Below, piece by piece: positions 9,879 through 20,221 of a stretch of 64,000 nt of DNA. The notes beneath the pieces were generated by a model that saw nothing but the letters and a program-made list of their open reading frames with translations, had not been told where the DNA came from and did not search any database. Source of the stretch: Moesziomyces globuligerus (taxonomy: Eukaryota; Basidiomycota; Ustilaginomycetes; Ustilaginales; Ustilaginaceae); NCBI GenBank assembly GCA_030849465.1, contig JARVLF010000008.1:186001-250000 (forward strand), written 5' to 3'. Numbering within the stretch: the stretch's first letter is position 1; each line of letters opens with the position of its first letter. The translations under genes and the position numbers were made by a program.

Positions 9879-10291
9879 ATGGCGGCCAAGCAGGCGGCCG
9901 AGAAGCTCATCTCGGAGCACCTCGTAGCCGTGTTCAGCAAGAGCTACTGCCCCTACTGCACGCAGGCCAAGAGCGTCATCGCCAAGCTCGGCCTGGACAA
10001 GAACAGCGTCGGCATCCTCGAGCTCGACCAGATGGGCTCCGAAGGCTCCGACATCCAGGTACGTCACCCTCCGCATCCACATGCACACAGGTCCAGATCG
10101 AGCCAAGTTGCTGATGACGATGACAATGTCCATTTCCTTCGTTGCGGTGCGCGTCGTTTCAGGCTTACCTCATGGAGAAGACCAGCCAGCGTACCGTGCC
10201 CAACATCTTTATCAACAAGAAGCACCTCGGCGGCTGCAGCGACCTCCTCGACGCCCAGAAGAGCGGCAAGCTCCAGCAGCTCCTTCAGTAG
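9879..10291 (+). CDS. Dithiol glutaredoxin (CPYC class)
   Basis: Small thiol-disulfide oxidoreductase of 102 residues that uses glutathione to reduce disulfides and mixed disulfides. Two exons are supported: 9879-10058 and 10163-10291. The 104-nt intron (gtacgt...tttcag) sits between GSDIQ and AYLMEKTSQRTVPNIF. The active site is C24-P-Y-C27. The cis-proline motif TVPNIF and the C-terminal GGCSD glutathione-binding turn are both present, so all catalytic parts are intact. No targeting peptide is visible after the ATG at 9879, which suggests a cytosolic enzyme; an alternative upstream start is in a different frame. It corresponds to the yeast Grx1/Grx2 class rather than the monothiol CGFS class. 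Confidence 0.95.
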
Positions 10292-11402
10292 ACGCGCGCA
10301 CTGGCTCTCTCGTGCGGCTTGTCAATCACAGCAATCACAGCGCATAGCGTGTATCGCTCAGCCGATGCATGCATGAGTGTCTTTTGCATGCTTGACTTTT
10401 GGCATATCGATTGTGCGATCGATGTGGAAGAGACGAGGGGAGCGATGATGGGCCGCGGGCCCGAGCTTCATCGGGGGAGCCCTAGCATGTGTGTGTTGCA
10501 CCCGATCCGGACCGGGAGATCCATGGCTGCGTCATGTGAGATTTGGCAATCACAGAATGGACGTATGGAGAGGAAGCGCATGCTGGAGGCACCTTCGGTA
10601 CCGCAAGCGCTTGCAGCGTGCGGCAAGTCAAGGTGCCCCGGAAGGTCATCAGGTTCGAGGACCGACTCGGCTGGAGGCCAAGCATGGGTACTGGCGCGGC
10701 TCGAGCGGCCTCCTTCATATCGTTGCGCATCGGACTTCGTCGTCGCGCACGACGCTTGTGCACGATGCTCGGGCCCCGCAAACAATCGAATCTTTCTTTT
10801 GCCGCAGAGTCGTCCAATGCGGCTTGCCCAATGCCCGGCATACGTGGGGCCCAGACCACCTCGCCCTGAATTGGGGCAGGCGAGGCCCCCGGGAGGCACC
10901 GTGCGCTGATTCGTGGAACCGGCTCTGCTGAGCTCGGATCGCGTCTATAACCTCCGTCTTCTGCATCGGCATGAGCTCGAGCCGAAGGGAGTCGGGACGC
11001 GAACGGCGACGCTCAGGCCGTCCATCACCGCAGGGGCCGCTCGCAGGACACCAGACCAGCAACACCGCGCAAGAAGTGTAAGGGAATCGCGGGGCGATTC
11101 GCGAGCCCCCGTCGGTCGGAGAATGCGCATCCCTTCATTGTACGCCCCGACGGAGTGGCTGTGGACCGGGCAGGCGGTACGTCTTCCTCGCTTACCCACC
11201 GATGGGCAACGAGCAGCGGCACAGCGCCACATCGAAGACCGTCGAACTTGGTCTTCACCTCCTCCAGTGGCTACGGGTCATCGATCGCTCACTCACATAT
11301 AACGTTCTCATCGTCCCCGCACCGTGGTCGATAGAGCTCCGGATACCCAAAGCACATCACGATTTTTTTCTCTCTCTGGAGACACGCTGTTTTTGGCTCA
11401 GC
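10292..11402. other. Intergenic region, glutaredoxin to 7-TM gene
   Basis: About 1.1 kb without a recognisable gene. It contains the glutaredoxin 3' UTR and, presumably, the promoter of the following membrane-protein gene. The downstream frame is open back to an ATG at 11202, so a longer N-terminus for that protein cannot be excluded. I see no tRNA-like box pairs. Confidence 0.4.
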
Positions 11403-14277
11403 ATGATGGCTACGGGTAGTGTCGGGGTGGTGATGGGGCTGCCTCTGGCACACGAAGCTACGGCGGGCGAGGTGATGGAGCTGCTGGACGCGCTGGCGTT
11501 CCGCAAATACCCAGCAGGCTACTGGCAGCTGACGTGGACGACGAGCTGTCTGAATCTTGTTGTGCTCCTCGCCGTCGCGATGGCGATGCGCCTCTACGGC
11601 TGCCGTAAGAACGCCACCTTCTGGCTCCTCAAGCTCGAACGGCGCACCTACAGTGTCCAACGCCCCCCAACCGCCACCCACCCGCACCGCCGAGAAGCGA
11701 ATCACGAGGCGACGCGGCAGGAGACACGCGTGGGGAGGTTCATCACGGCCTCATGCGTCAACTGCCACCTGGTGCTGACGAGCCTGTACGTGCTGACGCT
11801 CTTCGTCAAGGTGTGCGTCTCGTACTCGAGCCGCGGCGCGTCGGACGTCACGCCCGTGCTGAGCCCGGATCTGCTCGACCAGGTGATGCATGCTTTCATC
11901 TTCTCCACGGGCTACTTTGCCGCGCTGGGCTACATGGCCGTCCTCTTCCCGCACGTCAGCCCGCGCGTGTGGAACACGGCCGTCGTCGGCGTCTGGTGCT
12001 CGGTCATCCTCACGGGCTCGGTCTTCTTCCTCGGCAACGCAGGCAGCGCAGCAAGGATCGAGAGCTACCGCACCTCGACGCTCGACCACCTCTCCATCCT
12101 CGCCGACCTCACGGGTTGGACCGGTCCGGGAGTGTACGATGCCGCACGAGTAGCAGACCACGAGACGTTGAGGCTCGCAGCGAGCGCGTATGCGCAGGCG
12201 CAGAGCAGGAGGATGTGGCTCGTGTGCGAGTACGCCATCATCGCCCTGGGCGGCGTAGCGCTCTCGGCCGTCTATACCGCCATCCTCGTGCTGCTTACCC
12301 GCCGCATCGCCAGAGAGCTCGCGCGCATTCGTAGTCCCGCCCCGCGCCTCGCTGTCGATCGGATGCATGCGGTGCGAGGTCTTGCCAAGCCAGAATCAGG
12401 CGTGACGGAGACGGTCGAGGCAGACGGGCTGGTGATCTCCAAGCTGCTAGCTCAGCAGGGCGGGTTGAGCCAGCTGCCGAGAGCGAGGATCCGCACTCCG
12501 CCGTCGAGTCCAGCACCAAGCACACCGCTTCCTCCCTTACCACCACCCGAGCGAGCTGTGAACTCGCGTGGGTCGACACCGGATTCGGCCACGCACAATG
12601 CGTACGCGCACGACGAGGCGGAGCGCCGATCGGTCGGCGAATCTCTCTGCCACGACACTGCAACAAGCCGTTTTGATTCGTCCTTCTCGCCCTGTCCGCT
12701 CATGGATCAGGAGTTACGGAGACGACACGCACGCACCCGTCCGCACGCCTCAGCTTCTTTCGCGACGCCATCCAACGAGATCGGGCAGCACGCAACGGCG
12801 GCGGAGCAAGAGCTGCACGACGGACTGGCGAGCCACGAGGGCTACGTCGCCGTCTGCCGCTTCCTCTTCAACTGCTGCATCGACCATGTCGTCGTCACCC
12901 TCCTCTGCCTCGAATTCGGCATCACCTCCGTAAGCCCCCACCCCCTGCCTGTCGACTTTTGGACCTACATGAACTTTGCTGACCACGCTTTGCATTTGCT
13001 TTCAACGTGCCCTGTAGCTCTACCTCGGTCTGGCGTGTCGGACGCAGTATCCGCTCGAGGCCGCGACGGCGAGCCTGTCGGCGGGCCACGCGGCCATGTT
13101 TGGCGCCGCGTGGTTTACGCTCCTCTACCTCGTCAACTCGCTCAACCTCTTTGCGCCCTTTCTGCTCTTCCCCTCCTCGCAGCTCAAGCTCGCCACCATG
13201 CTCACCACGCTCGCTGCACAGCGCGAGGGGCGCGTGGCGGCGCGCTCCCAGCGGCGCGCGCGGCGTGCGGCTCGGGCCCGGACAACAAAGCATGCGTTGA
13301 AGGCACAGACCTCAGCCACACGCCTGCTTGACCACGTCCAGCGCGGCGCGCGCTGTTCGGCCCTCGGTGACGAGGTGGGGGAAGGGTATCCTCCGAGCGG
13401 CGGCGCATCGCCATCATCGTCGGCCAAGAGTATGCGCTGGTGTGCCCCGACTGAGGTCAGCTCACTCGCTGTGGGAGCAAGCAGCAGGGTTGGTTGGGCG
13501 GGCTATCTGGCTGCGGCGCGGAGGAGGTTATGCAAGCCACAGCCTCGTGAGCTCGCCTCGGGCATGGACACGGATCCACCACCGCGGTTGGGTTCGACCG
13601 GTCCAAGCGAGGGCGAGGGGAGGAAGGGGTTGGGGCGGCGTCGGTCGACGTCTACGACCGGTTCGCGCCTACCGTGTTCCGCGCGGCTGGAGCGGCGGGA
13701 GTCGGGGCAGTCTACGTCGACGATGCCCGCGCGGAGGGAGTTGGTGCTGGACGCGCTCATCTCGTCGCGCGCGCTGCCGATCCAGGGCTTCTACTGCCTG
13801 GGCTCCAACGCTCTGCCTCTGTCCGAATCTCGGCTCGAAGCAGGTCAGGCGCCTAGATCGCCGTACGCCTACGAGGCGCAGGACATCCTCGAGCCGTCGG
13901 CCTTTGCACGTCGTCGACCCGAACCCCTCGACCTCGCGCCACGTCCGAGCTCGGAATCCGTCGCATCGAGCCTCTTCCGTCGCGGTTCAGCCAGCTCCGA
14001 CTCGACCACCCTCGAAGTCGACCTCGCCACCCCGCAAACCCCCCAGCCGCAACATTCACAACGTCCACACCGAGCGACCTCACTCAACAGCGTGCCCATC
14101 GTCGTCCAACCCCCCACCCCCGTCATCCCCCGCCCCGCCTCGCCGCCCCACGACGCAGCGAGCAGTCGATGGGACGCATCTGACGATCGCTCCGACGGGT
14201 GCTCCGACTCGGAACGCGAGGAGCTCGCCTCGTCGTTCGACTCGACCTTTGGAAGATCCTATTCTCGGCACCACTAG
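11403..14277 (+). CDS. Predicted seven-pass membrane protein, family not recognised
   Basis: Two exons, 11403-12929 and 13018-14277, joined by removal of an 88-nt intron (gtaagc...ctgtag, phase 0), give 928 residues. Hydrophobic segments are visible at about residues 40-63, 113-136, 160-183, 189-210, 270-297, 486-509 and 534-558: seven in total. The N-terminus is short (about 40 residues). The loop after segment 5 is about 190 residues, Ser/Pro-rich and disordered. The C-terminal tail is about 370 residues, Arg/Ser-rich and ending GRSYSRHH. I do not recognise the family. The segment count and the long fifth loop resemble receptor-like proteins, but I see no motif proving a GPCR; an orphan transporter or scaffold is equally possible. 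The start at ATG 11403 (MMATGS) is a choice; 11202 is the alternative. Confidence 0.75.
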
Positions 14278-14394
14278 ACACTCGTTTTTGTCGGCTGCCA
14301 TTGCGGCAGACACTCTTTTTCCCAACCAGACGAAACATCGTTTCCAATTGCACCAGCCATGAGACAGCGCGAAGAGATCGAAGCGGGTGCGGGG

Positions 14395-17300
14395 TCACGA
14401 GTACGGGTTGTGCGGCCGGGGGCCAGGTGCATGGCTGGGGCGTACGTTGGGACGTTGCGGCAAGCCTTGGCCTCGAGGGGGGCCGTGGTGCGGGGGACGT
14501 TGCTGGCCCGGATGCGGGAAGCGGTTGTGCGGCTCGTGCATCTGGGAGGCGCCAGGGAACGGATGGCGTGTCGCACTCGGGTACGGACGAGGCTGATACG
14601 ACGGGCGTTGCTGCGCGTAGGCGCCAGGTCCAGGCGGAGCGGGCGAATCCCATGCACTCGCACCCATGGGTGGCATGTCCATCTGACCCATCGGCGGTCC
14701 GCCCGCCCCGTTGGCCATCGCCGGCGGCGGATACGCCCCGCGCCCGTACGGCCGTACCTGCTGCGGCTGGATCGCGCCGCCCATCTGAGCCATCGGCCGC
14801 ACGGCTTTCGGCACCATGCTGCCACCAACTGCGGGCACGGCGCCTTGTGCTGCGGCTGGGGCAGGGGCGGGTGCAGGAGCCGGTTTCCACTCGCGCCGCG
14901 CACGGTCAATCTCCTTACTGTGCTCGTACTTGGGCAAGCTGGCCGGGTCGGCGGGGAAGGGTTTGGTCCAGAACCACTCGTGCGCGAGCGCCTGCTGCGC
15001 CGTCAGCCGCTTGGTCGGATCGAGCACGAGCAGCTTGTCGATCAGATCCGCACATCCAGGCCCGGCATCGTACAGATTGCGAAACTGCTCCTTGACACGT
15101 CTCGGATAGGCGCCAAAGTCGTGCTGACCCGGAATCTCGGGATGCGGATCGGGCCTGCCCGTCGGATCGGCATCCTTGACACCGGGCAACGACTTCCAGC
15201 CGGGGAAGCTGGCTTCGTCCGGCGAGCCGCAGAGCTTGGCGATGAGTTCGAGCTGGTTGAGCTCCGAGGTGCCCTTGAACAGCGGCTTGCCCATGATCAT
15301 CTCGGCGAGGATGCAGCCGATCCCCCACATGTCGATGGGTGGGCCGTACTTCTTCTCGCCGGCGAGCAGTTCGGGCGGCCTGTACCAGCGCGTGACGACC
15401 ATGTTCGTGTAGCGGTGCGTGCCTCCGGTCCAGCCCTTGCCCGTCCACGACTGGCCCGGATCGCGATACGGCCTGGCGAGGCCGAAATCGGCGATCTGCA
15501 GCTGGCCGTTGTTGTTGATGAGCAGATTGGCCGCCTTCATGTCGCGGTGCAGGATGCGGTTCTTGTGCAGGTAGAGCGTACCTTCGAGCAGCTGCTTCAT
15601 GTAGAGCTTGATCTGGCTGTGCTCGAGCCGGATGCTCGGATTCTCGAGCATGCCGTTGAGATCGTGGTCCATGTACGGCTCGACCATGTACACGTCGCCG
15701 AGCTTGCCGCGCTCGCCCGAGGGTCGATAGGCCATGTCGATCACGGGCACGATGCTCGGATGCTTGAGCTTCTTGAGCAGCTTGATCTCGCGCAGCGCCG
15801 TGATAGGCAGGCCGTCCTTGGCGTCGTGGATGGTGACCTTTTTCAGCGCGACCTGCGTGCCCGTGAGGATCTGGCGTCCCTTGAGCACCTCGCCAAACGT
15901 GCCCTGGCCGAGCTTGATCGAGATCTCGTAGTCGTCGAGCGAAGAGCAGCCGACGAACTTGCGCTGGTTGAGCGGCACGGGCGGCGGCCGCGCCTTGCGC
16001 CGCTCGCGGCCGGACACGGGCACATCCGGCCGCTTGCGTGGCAGGCTCGACAGACGCACCGACGGACACTCGGGATCGTCGAGCGCATCGCACGTCGCGT
16101 CAAAGTTGGCATCGATCGGCACGGCGGCCGCAGCGCCGGACCCGGTCGCAGCAGCACCTCCACCAAGGGCTGTGGGTAGTGTTGAGCCTGGACGGCTGCC
16201 TGCCAGCGCGCCAGAGACAGACTCGGAGCCCAGCCGAGAGCCAGCCGCAGATGGCAGGACAGGCGACTCGAGCGTGTTGATCTTGGGGTGGATCGGCGCG
16301 CCTGGCGCGACGTTGGCCGAACCCGGAGCCGAGGTATCCTCCTTGGGCGGTGAGGCGACCACGGCGGCTACGGCGAGCGGGACGACGGCGCTGAAGTTGG
16401 GCTTGCGCTTGAGCAAGCCGGCGGGCGGAGAGCGGTGTGTGGGCGAGGCGGGACGTTTGGGCGGGCGTTCGTGCTCGAGTTGCTGGCCAGACGGGTTTTC
16501 GGGGCGGGAAAACGTAGGAGGCGGCTCGCCTCGGCCCATCCTGGAAGGTGGACGTGGAGGATAGGCGTCGGCCTGGCGACGGCCGTTTTCGCGAGGCTGC
16601 GCATCGTTGGGCTGGGTTTCCGCCTTGGGATGCGGTGGCGTGGGAGACCAGCCCTGGTAGCGGTCCTTGTTCTGTGCCGAGGGAGAGTGCTCCCTCTCCC
16701 TACCCTTGCGGTAACGTGCGTCCGGTTCGCGAGGCCGGTCCCATTCGTTTCTGTAGCCTCTCTGGCGGTCGTGCGCGCGATCGCGATCCATGTCCATTTC
16801 CCTGGGCCCGTCTCTGAGGTCGCGTCGTCGGTCAAAGTCGCGTTCGTTCTGCATGTGGCCGCGCGGGGCACCTCCCCAGGGCCTCTCGGGACGCTGCTCC
16901 ATCCCCCAGCCTCGTTTCGGATCCGAATGCCTCTCTTTAGGCCGTTCCCATCCGCGGGCAGGATACGTGTCGGCCTGTGCGCGGTAATTGCGTGGTTCCG
17001 AAGGCGGGTGAGACGGGCGAGAGTCGGCCTCCCTGCCGCGTGGCGAGGGGCTTCTGGGAACGTATGCAGCCGAGGATGGAGCCTTGTTGGAGGAAGACAG
17101 AAGTGTGGAGGATGTCTCGGTGGTGCGGGAGGGGCCACGAGGAGGCGAGGGAGAGCGCGGTTGGTAGCCACGATGCGAGTCGCGCGCGGAGCTGTCCTTT
17201 CGATCGGCGGCGTCAGGACGCTGGCTGCTCCTCTGGCTGGCAGACGATGGGTGCGGCGGCGTTTTTGGAGGTGGTGGACGCCACGCCGACGGTGAAGTTG

Positions 17301-17712
17301 TGCGGTCCGGACGAGCTTGCGGCTGGCGCTGGCGCAAGTCGGCCGGGTCATCGATCGCGCCCTCCTCATCGTCGTCGTCGTCGTCGTCGTGGTCGTCGAA
17401 GGACGGACGTGCATACGCGCCCGTGCCGCCGCGGCCATGACCGTTGGAAGCGGAGGACGGGCGGGGCGCACGGTCGCTGGGCCGGCCGTGAATGTCGATG
17501 GGCTTCGGGGGCGAGCTCGAGGATGGATGTCGATTGCGATCGAGCCTGGCCGGGGCGATGGACGGCTCCGACTGCGGCGCTGGCGAGGACGTGTTGGCGT
17601 GCGCAGGGGTCTGAATACGGCTCGCCATCCCAGCGATGCGGATGCCGCCCTTTGCCGACGACTCGGGCGCCGAGGCCGACGAGGGCGGATGCGGATCTCC
17701 GTGGTACGACAT
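14395..17712 (-). CDS. BUR1: Cyclin-dependent kinase BUR1 (CDK9-type transcription kinase)
   Basis: Nuclear serine/threonine kinase of 1105 residues that, with a Bur2-type cyclin, phosphorylates RNA polymerase II CTD and Spt5 during elongation. The kinase domain lies at about 592-915: glycine loop LGQGTFGEVLKG, catalytic lysine in VALKKV, the cyclin-binding helix as PITALREIKLL, HRDMKAANLL, DFGLARPY and TRWYRPPELL. The PITALRE helix and the RYTNMVVTRWYRPPE activation segment place it in the CDK9/BUR1 group. The first 590 residues are disordered and rich in Arg, Pro, Asp and Ser, with an Asp run from a GTC repeat near 17370-17397. The C-terminus is Pro/Gln/Gly-rich. It is single-exon. It faces SLU7 across a roughly 500-bp shared promoter, and its stop is 117 bp from the convergent 7-TM gene. 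Confidence 0.93.
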   Translation of the reverse strand: MSYHGDPHPPSSASAPESSAKGGIRIAGMASRIQTPAHANTSSPAPQSEPSIAPARLDRNRHPSSSSPPKPIDIHGRPSDRAPRPSSASNGHGRGGTGAYARPSFDDHDDDDDDDEEGAIDDPADLRQRQPQARPDRTTSPSAWRPPPPKTPPHPSSASQRSSQRPDAADRKDSSARDSHRGYQPRSPSPPRGPSRTTETSSTLLSSSNKAPSSAAYVPRSPSPRGREADSRPSHPPSEPRNYRAQADTYPARGWERPKERHSDPKRGWGMEQRPERPWGGAPRGHMQNERDFDRRRDLRDGPREMDMDRDRAHDRQRGYRNEWDRPREPDARYRKGREREHSPSAQNKDRYQGWSPTPPHPKAETQPNDAQPRENGRRQADAYPPRPPSRMGRGEPPPTFSRPENPSGQQLEHERPPKRPASPTHRSPPAGLLKRKPNFSAVVPLAVAAVVASPPKEDTSAPGSANVAPGAPIHPKINTLESPVLPSAAGSRLGSESVSGALAGSRPGSTLPTALGGGAAATGSGAAAAVPIDANFDATCDALDDPECPSVRLSSLPRKRPDVPVSGRERRKARPPPVPLNQRKFVGCSSLDDYEISIKLGQGTFGEVLKGRQILTGTQVALKKVTIHDAKDGLPITALREIKLLKKLKHPSIVPVIDMAYRPSGERGKLGDVYMVEPYMDHDLNGMLENPSIRLEHSQIKLYMKQLLEGTLYLHKNRILHRDMKAANLLINNNGQLQIADFGLARPYRDPGQSWTGKGWTGGTHRYTNMVVTRWYRPPELLAGEKKYGPPIDMWGIGCILAEMIMGKPLFKGTSELNQLELIAKLCGSPDEASFPGWKSLPGVKDADPTGRPDPHPEIPGQHDFGAYPRRVKEQFRNLYDAGPGCADLIDKLLVLDPTKRLTAQQALAHEWFWTKPFPADPASLPKYEHSKEIDRARREWKPAPAPAPAPAAAQGAVPAVGGSMVPKAVRPMAQMGGAIQPQQVRPYGRGAYPPPAMANGAGGPPMGQMDMPPMGASAWDSPAPPGPGAYAQQRPSYQPRPYPSATRHPFPGASQMHEPHNRFPHPGQQRPPHHGPPRGQGLPQRPNVRPSHAPGPRPHNPYS

Positions 17713-18214
17713 GGTGGTGTGGTGTGGGCTTGCCTGGGCCGAGCCACCGAGCTACCGAGCTACGCTGCGTACTCGACAGGATTAGCTTCCAGAGCACGCC
17801 GTTTGGGCAGTGGTGCAGCTCAGCTGAGCTTGCAGGCTAGGAAGGTAGCGCTGGGGCAAGGCGGGATGCAAAGAGCCAGAAGGCAGACGAGCGAAGCGAC
17901 GAGGCCGACCCAACTTCCGAGAGCTTCAGACTGAGCTCGGCGTGGAGGTCGGCCCGCCATCGCCGATTCCATTCACGATTCGGAGAAGCCGAGATCTGGA
18001 CAAACGGGACGGGAACTGCGAAATTCGCATTGCTGTTAGACCGGACGGTTCGCTCTTGGTCCAACTTGGAAAAGAAAAGGGCTGAGTGGAGTTGGCTGCT
18101 TGGTCGAGCCTTGCATGCATCGACGCCTTCTCTCTTGCCACCATCCGCAGCCACTCGAGCCACTCGCCTCCTGACGCTTGACGCCTCAACGCGAGCTGTG
18201 CCCACTGCGTCATC
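17713..18214. promoter_or_regulatory. Bidirectional promoter region BUR1/SLU7
   Basis: The 502-bp gap between the two divergent start codons must carry both promoters and leaders. I see no unambiguous TATA box or known operator. A short palindrome-like TTGGTCCAAC word lies at about 18057. Confidence 0.5.
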
Positions 18215-20221
18215 ATGTCGGCGTCGGCCTCGTCCTCCACCGCTGCTGGAGGCGCACCGCCTGCCGCACCTGCTGCTGCGCCCGGCAAGCTCTCGCGTGC
18301 CGAGTTCCGACGCCAGAAGGATCTCGAGGAGGACCGCAAGGCCGGCCGCGCGCCCGCCGAGCTCGACGAGGATGGCAACATCATCAACCCGCACGTGCCC
18401 GCCTACATGGCCCAGGCGCCCTGGTACATGGACACGGGTTCGCGCTCTCTCAAGCATCAGAAGAAGCCCATCGATCCGAGCGCGGTCAAGGCGGGCATCA
18501 ACGACTGGTACCAGCGCGGCTCGACGTCTTCGCTGGCCGCGCCGCCTGCGGCCACCAAGTTCCGAAAGGGCGCATGCGAGAACTGCGGCTCGATGGCGCA
18601 CAAGACGCGCGACTGCCTCGAGCGTCCGCGCAAGAAGGGCGCCAAGAAGCTCGGCAAGACGCTCGCGAGCGACCACGTGCTCGACGAGGTGGCCGGCCTC
18701 GACTATGCGGCCAAGCGCGATCGCTGGAACGGCTACGACCCTGCCGAGCATCGCAAGGTGGTCGAGGAGTTCGAGGCGATCGAGGAGGAGCGGCGGAGGC
18801 TCAAGGAGGAGCAGATCGACAATGCGACCTCGTCCGATCTCAAGCATGCCAAGAGGCTGGCGCAGAAGCAGTCCAAGTCCAAACCGGAGGGCGATGCGGT
18901 GGACTTCAGCAGCGACGACAGCGACGATAGCGACGACGACAAGTACGCGGACAAGGCGGATGCGGTGGGGCAGAAGGTGGATACGGACAAGCGCATGACG
19001 ATCCGCAACCTGCGTATCCGCGAGGACCGCGCCAAGTATCTGTACAACCTCGACGTCGATTCGGCGTACTACGATCCCAAGACGCGCACGATGCGCGAGG
19101 CGCCGAACCCCAACATCCGGCCCGAGGATGCCGAGTATGCGGGCGACAACTTTGTGCGCGCGCAGGGCAGCGAGGCTTCTGCGCTGAACAACCTCCAGCT
19201 CTTTTCGTGGCAGGCGGAAGCGCGCGGCAACGATCTGAACCTGCAGGCGAATCCGACGGCCAACGAGCGCCAGTTCCGCGAGTTCCAGCAGCGCAAGGAG
19301 AAGCTGCGCGATGCGACCAAGGGGAGCATTCTCGAGCGGTACGGTGGGGCGGAGCACTTTGATGCGTTGCCGAGGGAGCTGCTCACGGGTCAGACCGAGC
19401 AGTATGTCGAGTACAACCAGGCAGGTAGGGTGATTCGCGGGTTGGAAAAGGCGGTGCCCAAGAGCAAGTATACCGAGGATACGACCGAGAACAACCATAC
19501 CAAGGTGTGGGGTTCGTGGTATGATCTTGGGGCTGCGGTTTGGGGGTATGGATGTTGCCATTCGACCGTGTTCAATAGCTACTGCACGGGCGAGGCGGGT
19601 ATCGAAGCGAGCAAGTCGACCTTCATCCCTGCCCCTCCTGCGTCCAAGGAAGAGCGCGAAGATAAGGGTAAAGCGCGTACGCACGAGTCTCGTCGAAAAC
19701 GACGACGTTCAGCCTCGGTTTCTGCTTGCTCCACCTCGTCTCGGAGCGATTCCGATTCGGAGTCGGATGGATCTCGACGCCGTAGCACCGATCGAAAACA
19801 TCATCGTCATCATCGTCATCAAAGTCGTCAAAGTCGTCGAGACCGTCGACGATCTCGATCTCGATCTGGGTCTGTTGGAGGATATACTTCACGCAAGGAG
19901 TTAGGAGTGGGCGATGTAGGTTCTCGGCTCGACAAGGCCAAGTTGGAAAGGGCGATTCTGGAGGAGAGGGCCAAGAGCGATCCGGTTCTCGCAGCAAAGT
20001 TGGCTTCCGAGCAGCAGGCCCGCTTCGAGGCTCTGCCCGATTGGCTCAAGGACGCACAACGCATCAACGCCAAATCCAAACCTCTACCCTCCGCAGACTC
20101 GCTCGACGTCACAGAAGAACAACTCGAAGCCTACCGCCTCGTCAACAAACACGCCGCCTCGACCGTCTCGGAAGACCCAATGGCAAACTACACCGACAAC
20201 CCAGACAACCCAGACATGTGA
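18215..20221 (+). CDS. SLU7: Pre-mRNA-splicing factor SLU7
   Basis: Second-step splicing factor that helps select the 3' splice site. The 668-residue protein has the conserved N-terminal block (LSRAEFRRQKDLEE ... NPHVPAYMAQAPWYM), a CCHC zinc knuckle C121-x2-C124-x4-H129-x4-C134, and the family core with RWNGYDPAEHRKVVEEFE and FSWQAEARGNDLNLQANPTANE. The segment HTKVWGSWYDLGAAVWGYGCCHSTVFNSYCTG is also typical of the family. A His/Arg/Ser stretch (about residues 525-555) comes from a CATCGT-type repeat near 19796-19850 and resembles an RS domain. It is single-exon, and its length is slightly above yeast and human Slu7 because of the low-complexity insert. It is divergent from BUR1. Confidence 0.95.
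   Translation: MSASASSSTAAGGAPPAAPAAAPGKLSRAEFRRQKDLEEDRKAGRAPAELDEDGNIINPHVPAYMAQAPWYMDTGSRSLKHQKKPIDPSAVKAGINDWYQRGSTSSLAAPPAATKFRKGACENCGSMAHKTRDCLERPRKKGAKKLGKTLASDHVLDEVAGLDYAAKRDRWNGYDPAEHRKVVEEFEAIEEERRRLKEEQIDNATSSDLKHAKRLAQKQSKSKPEGDAVDFSSDDSDDSDDDKYADKADAVGQKVDTDKRMTIRNLRIREDRAKYLYNLDVDSAYYDPKTRTMREAPNPNIRPEDAEYAGDNFVRAQGSEASALNNLQLFSWQAEARGNDLNLQANPTANERQFREFQQRKEKLRDATKGSILERYGGAEHFDALPRELLTGQTEQYVEYNQAGRVIRGLEKAVPKSKYTEDTTENNHTKVWGSWYDLGAAVWGYGCCHSTVFNSYCTGEAGIEASKSTFIPAPPASKEEREDKGKARTHESRRKRRRSASVSACSTSSRSDSDSESDGSRRRSTDRKHHRHHRHQSRQSRRDRRRSRSRSGSVGGYTSRKELGVGDVGSRLDKAKLERAILEERAKSDPVLAAKLASEQQARFEALPDWLKDAQRINAKSKPLPSADSLDVTEEQLEAYRLVNKHAASTVSEDPMANYTDNPDNPDM

Noticed and set aside
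10641..10670. GGTTCGAGGAC, resembling a tRNA B box
   Set aside because: The box departs from the consensus after GGTTCGA, and no A box or acceptor-stem pairing is found around it.
18030..19684. Long alternative frames on both strands over SLU7
   Set aside because: They overlap a clearly conserved splicing factor and show only basic low-complexity sequence.
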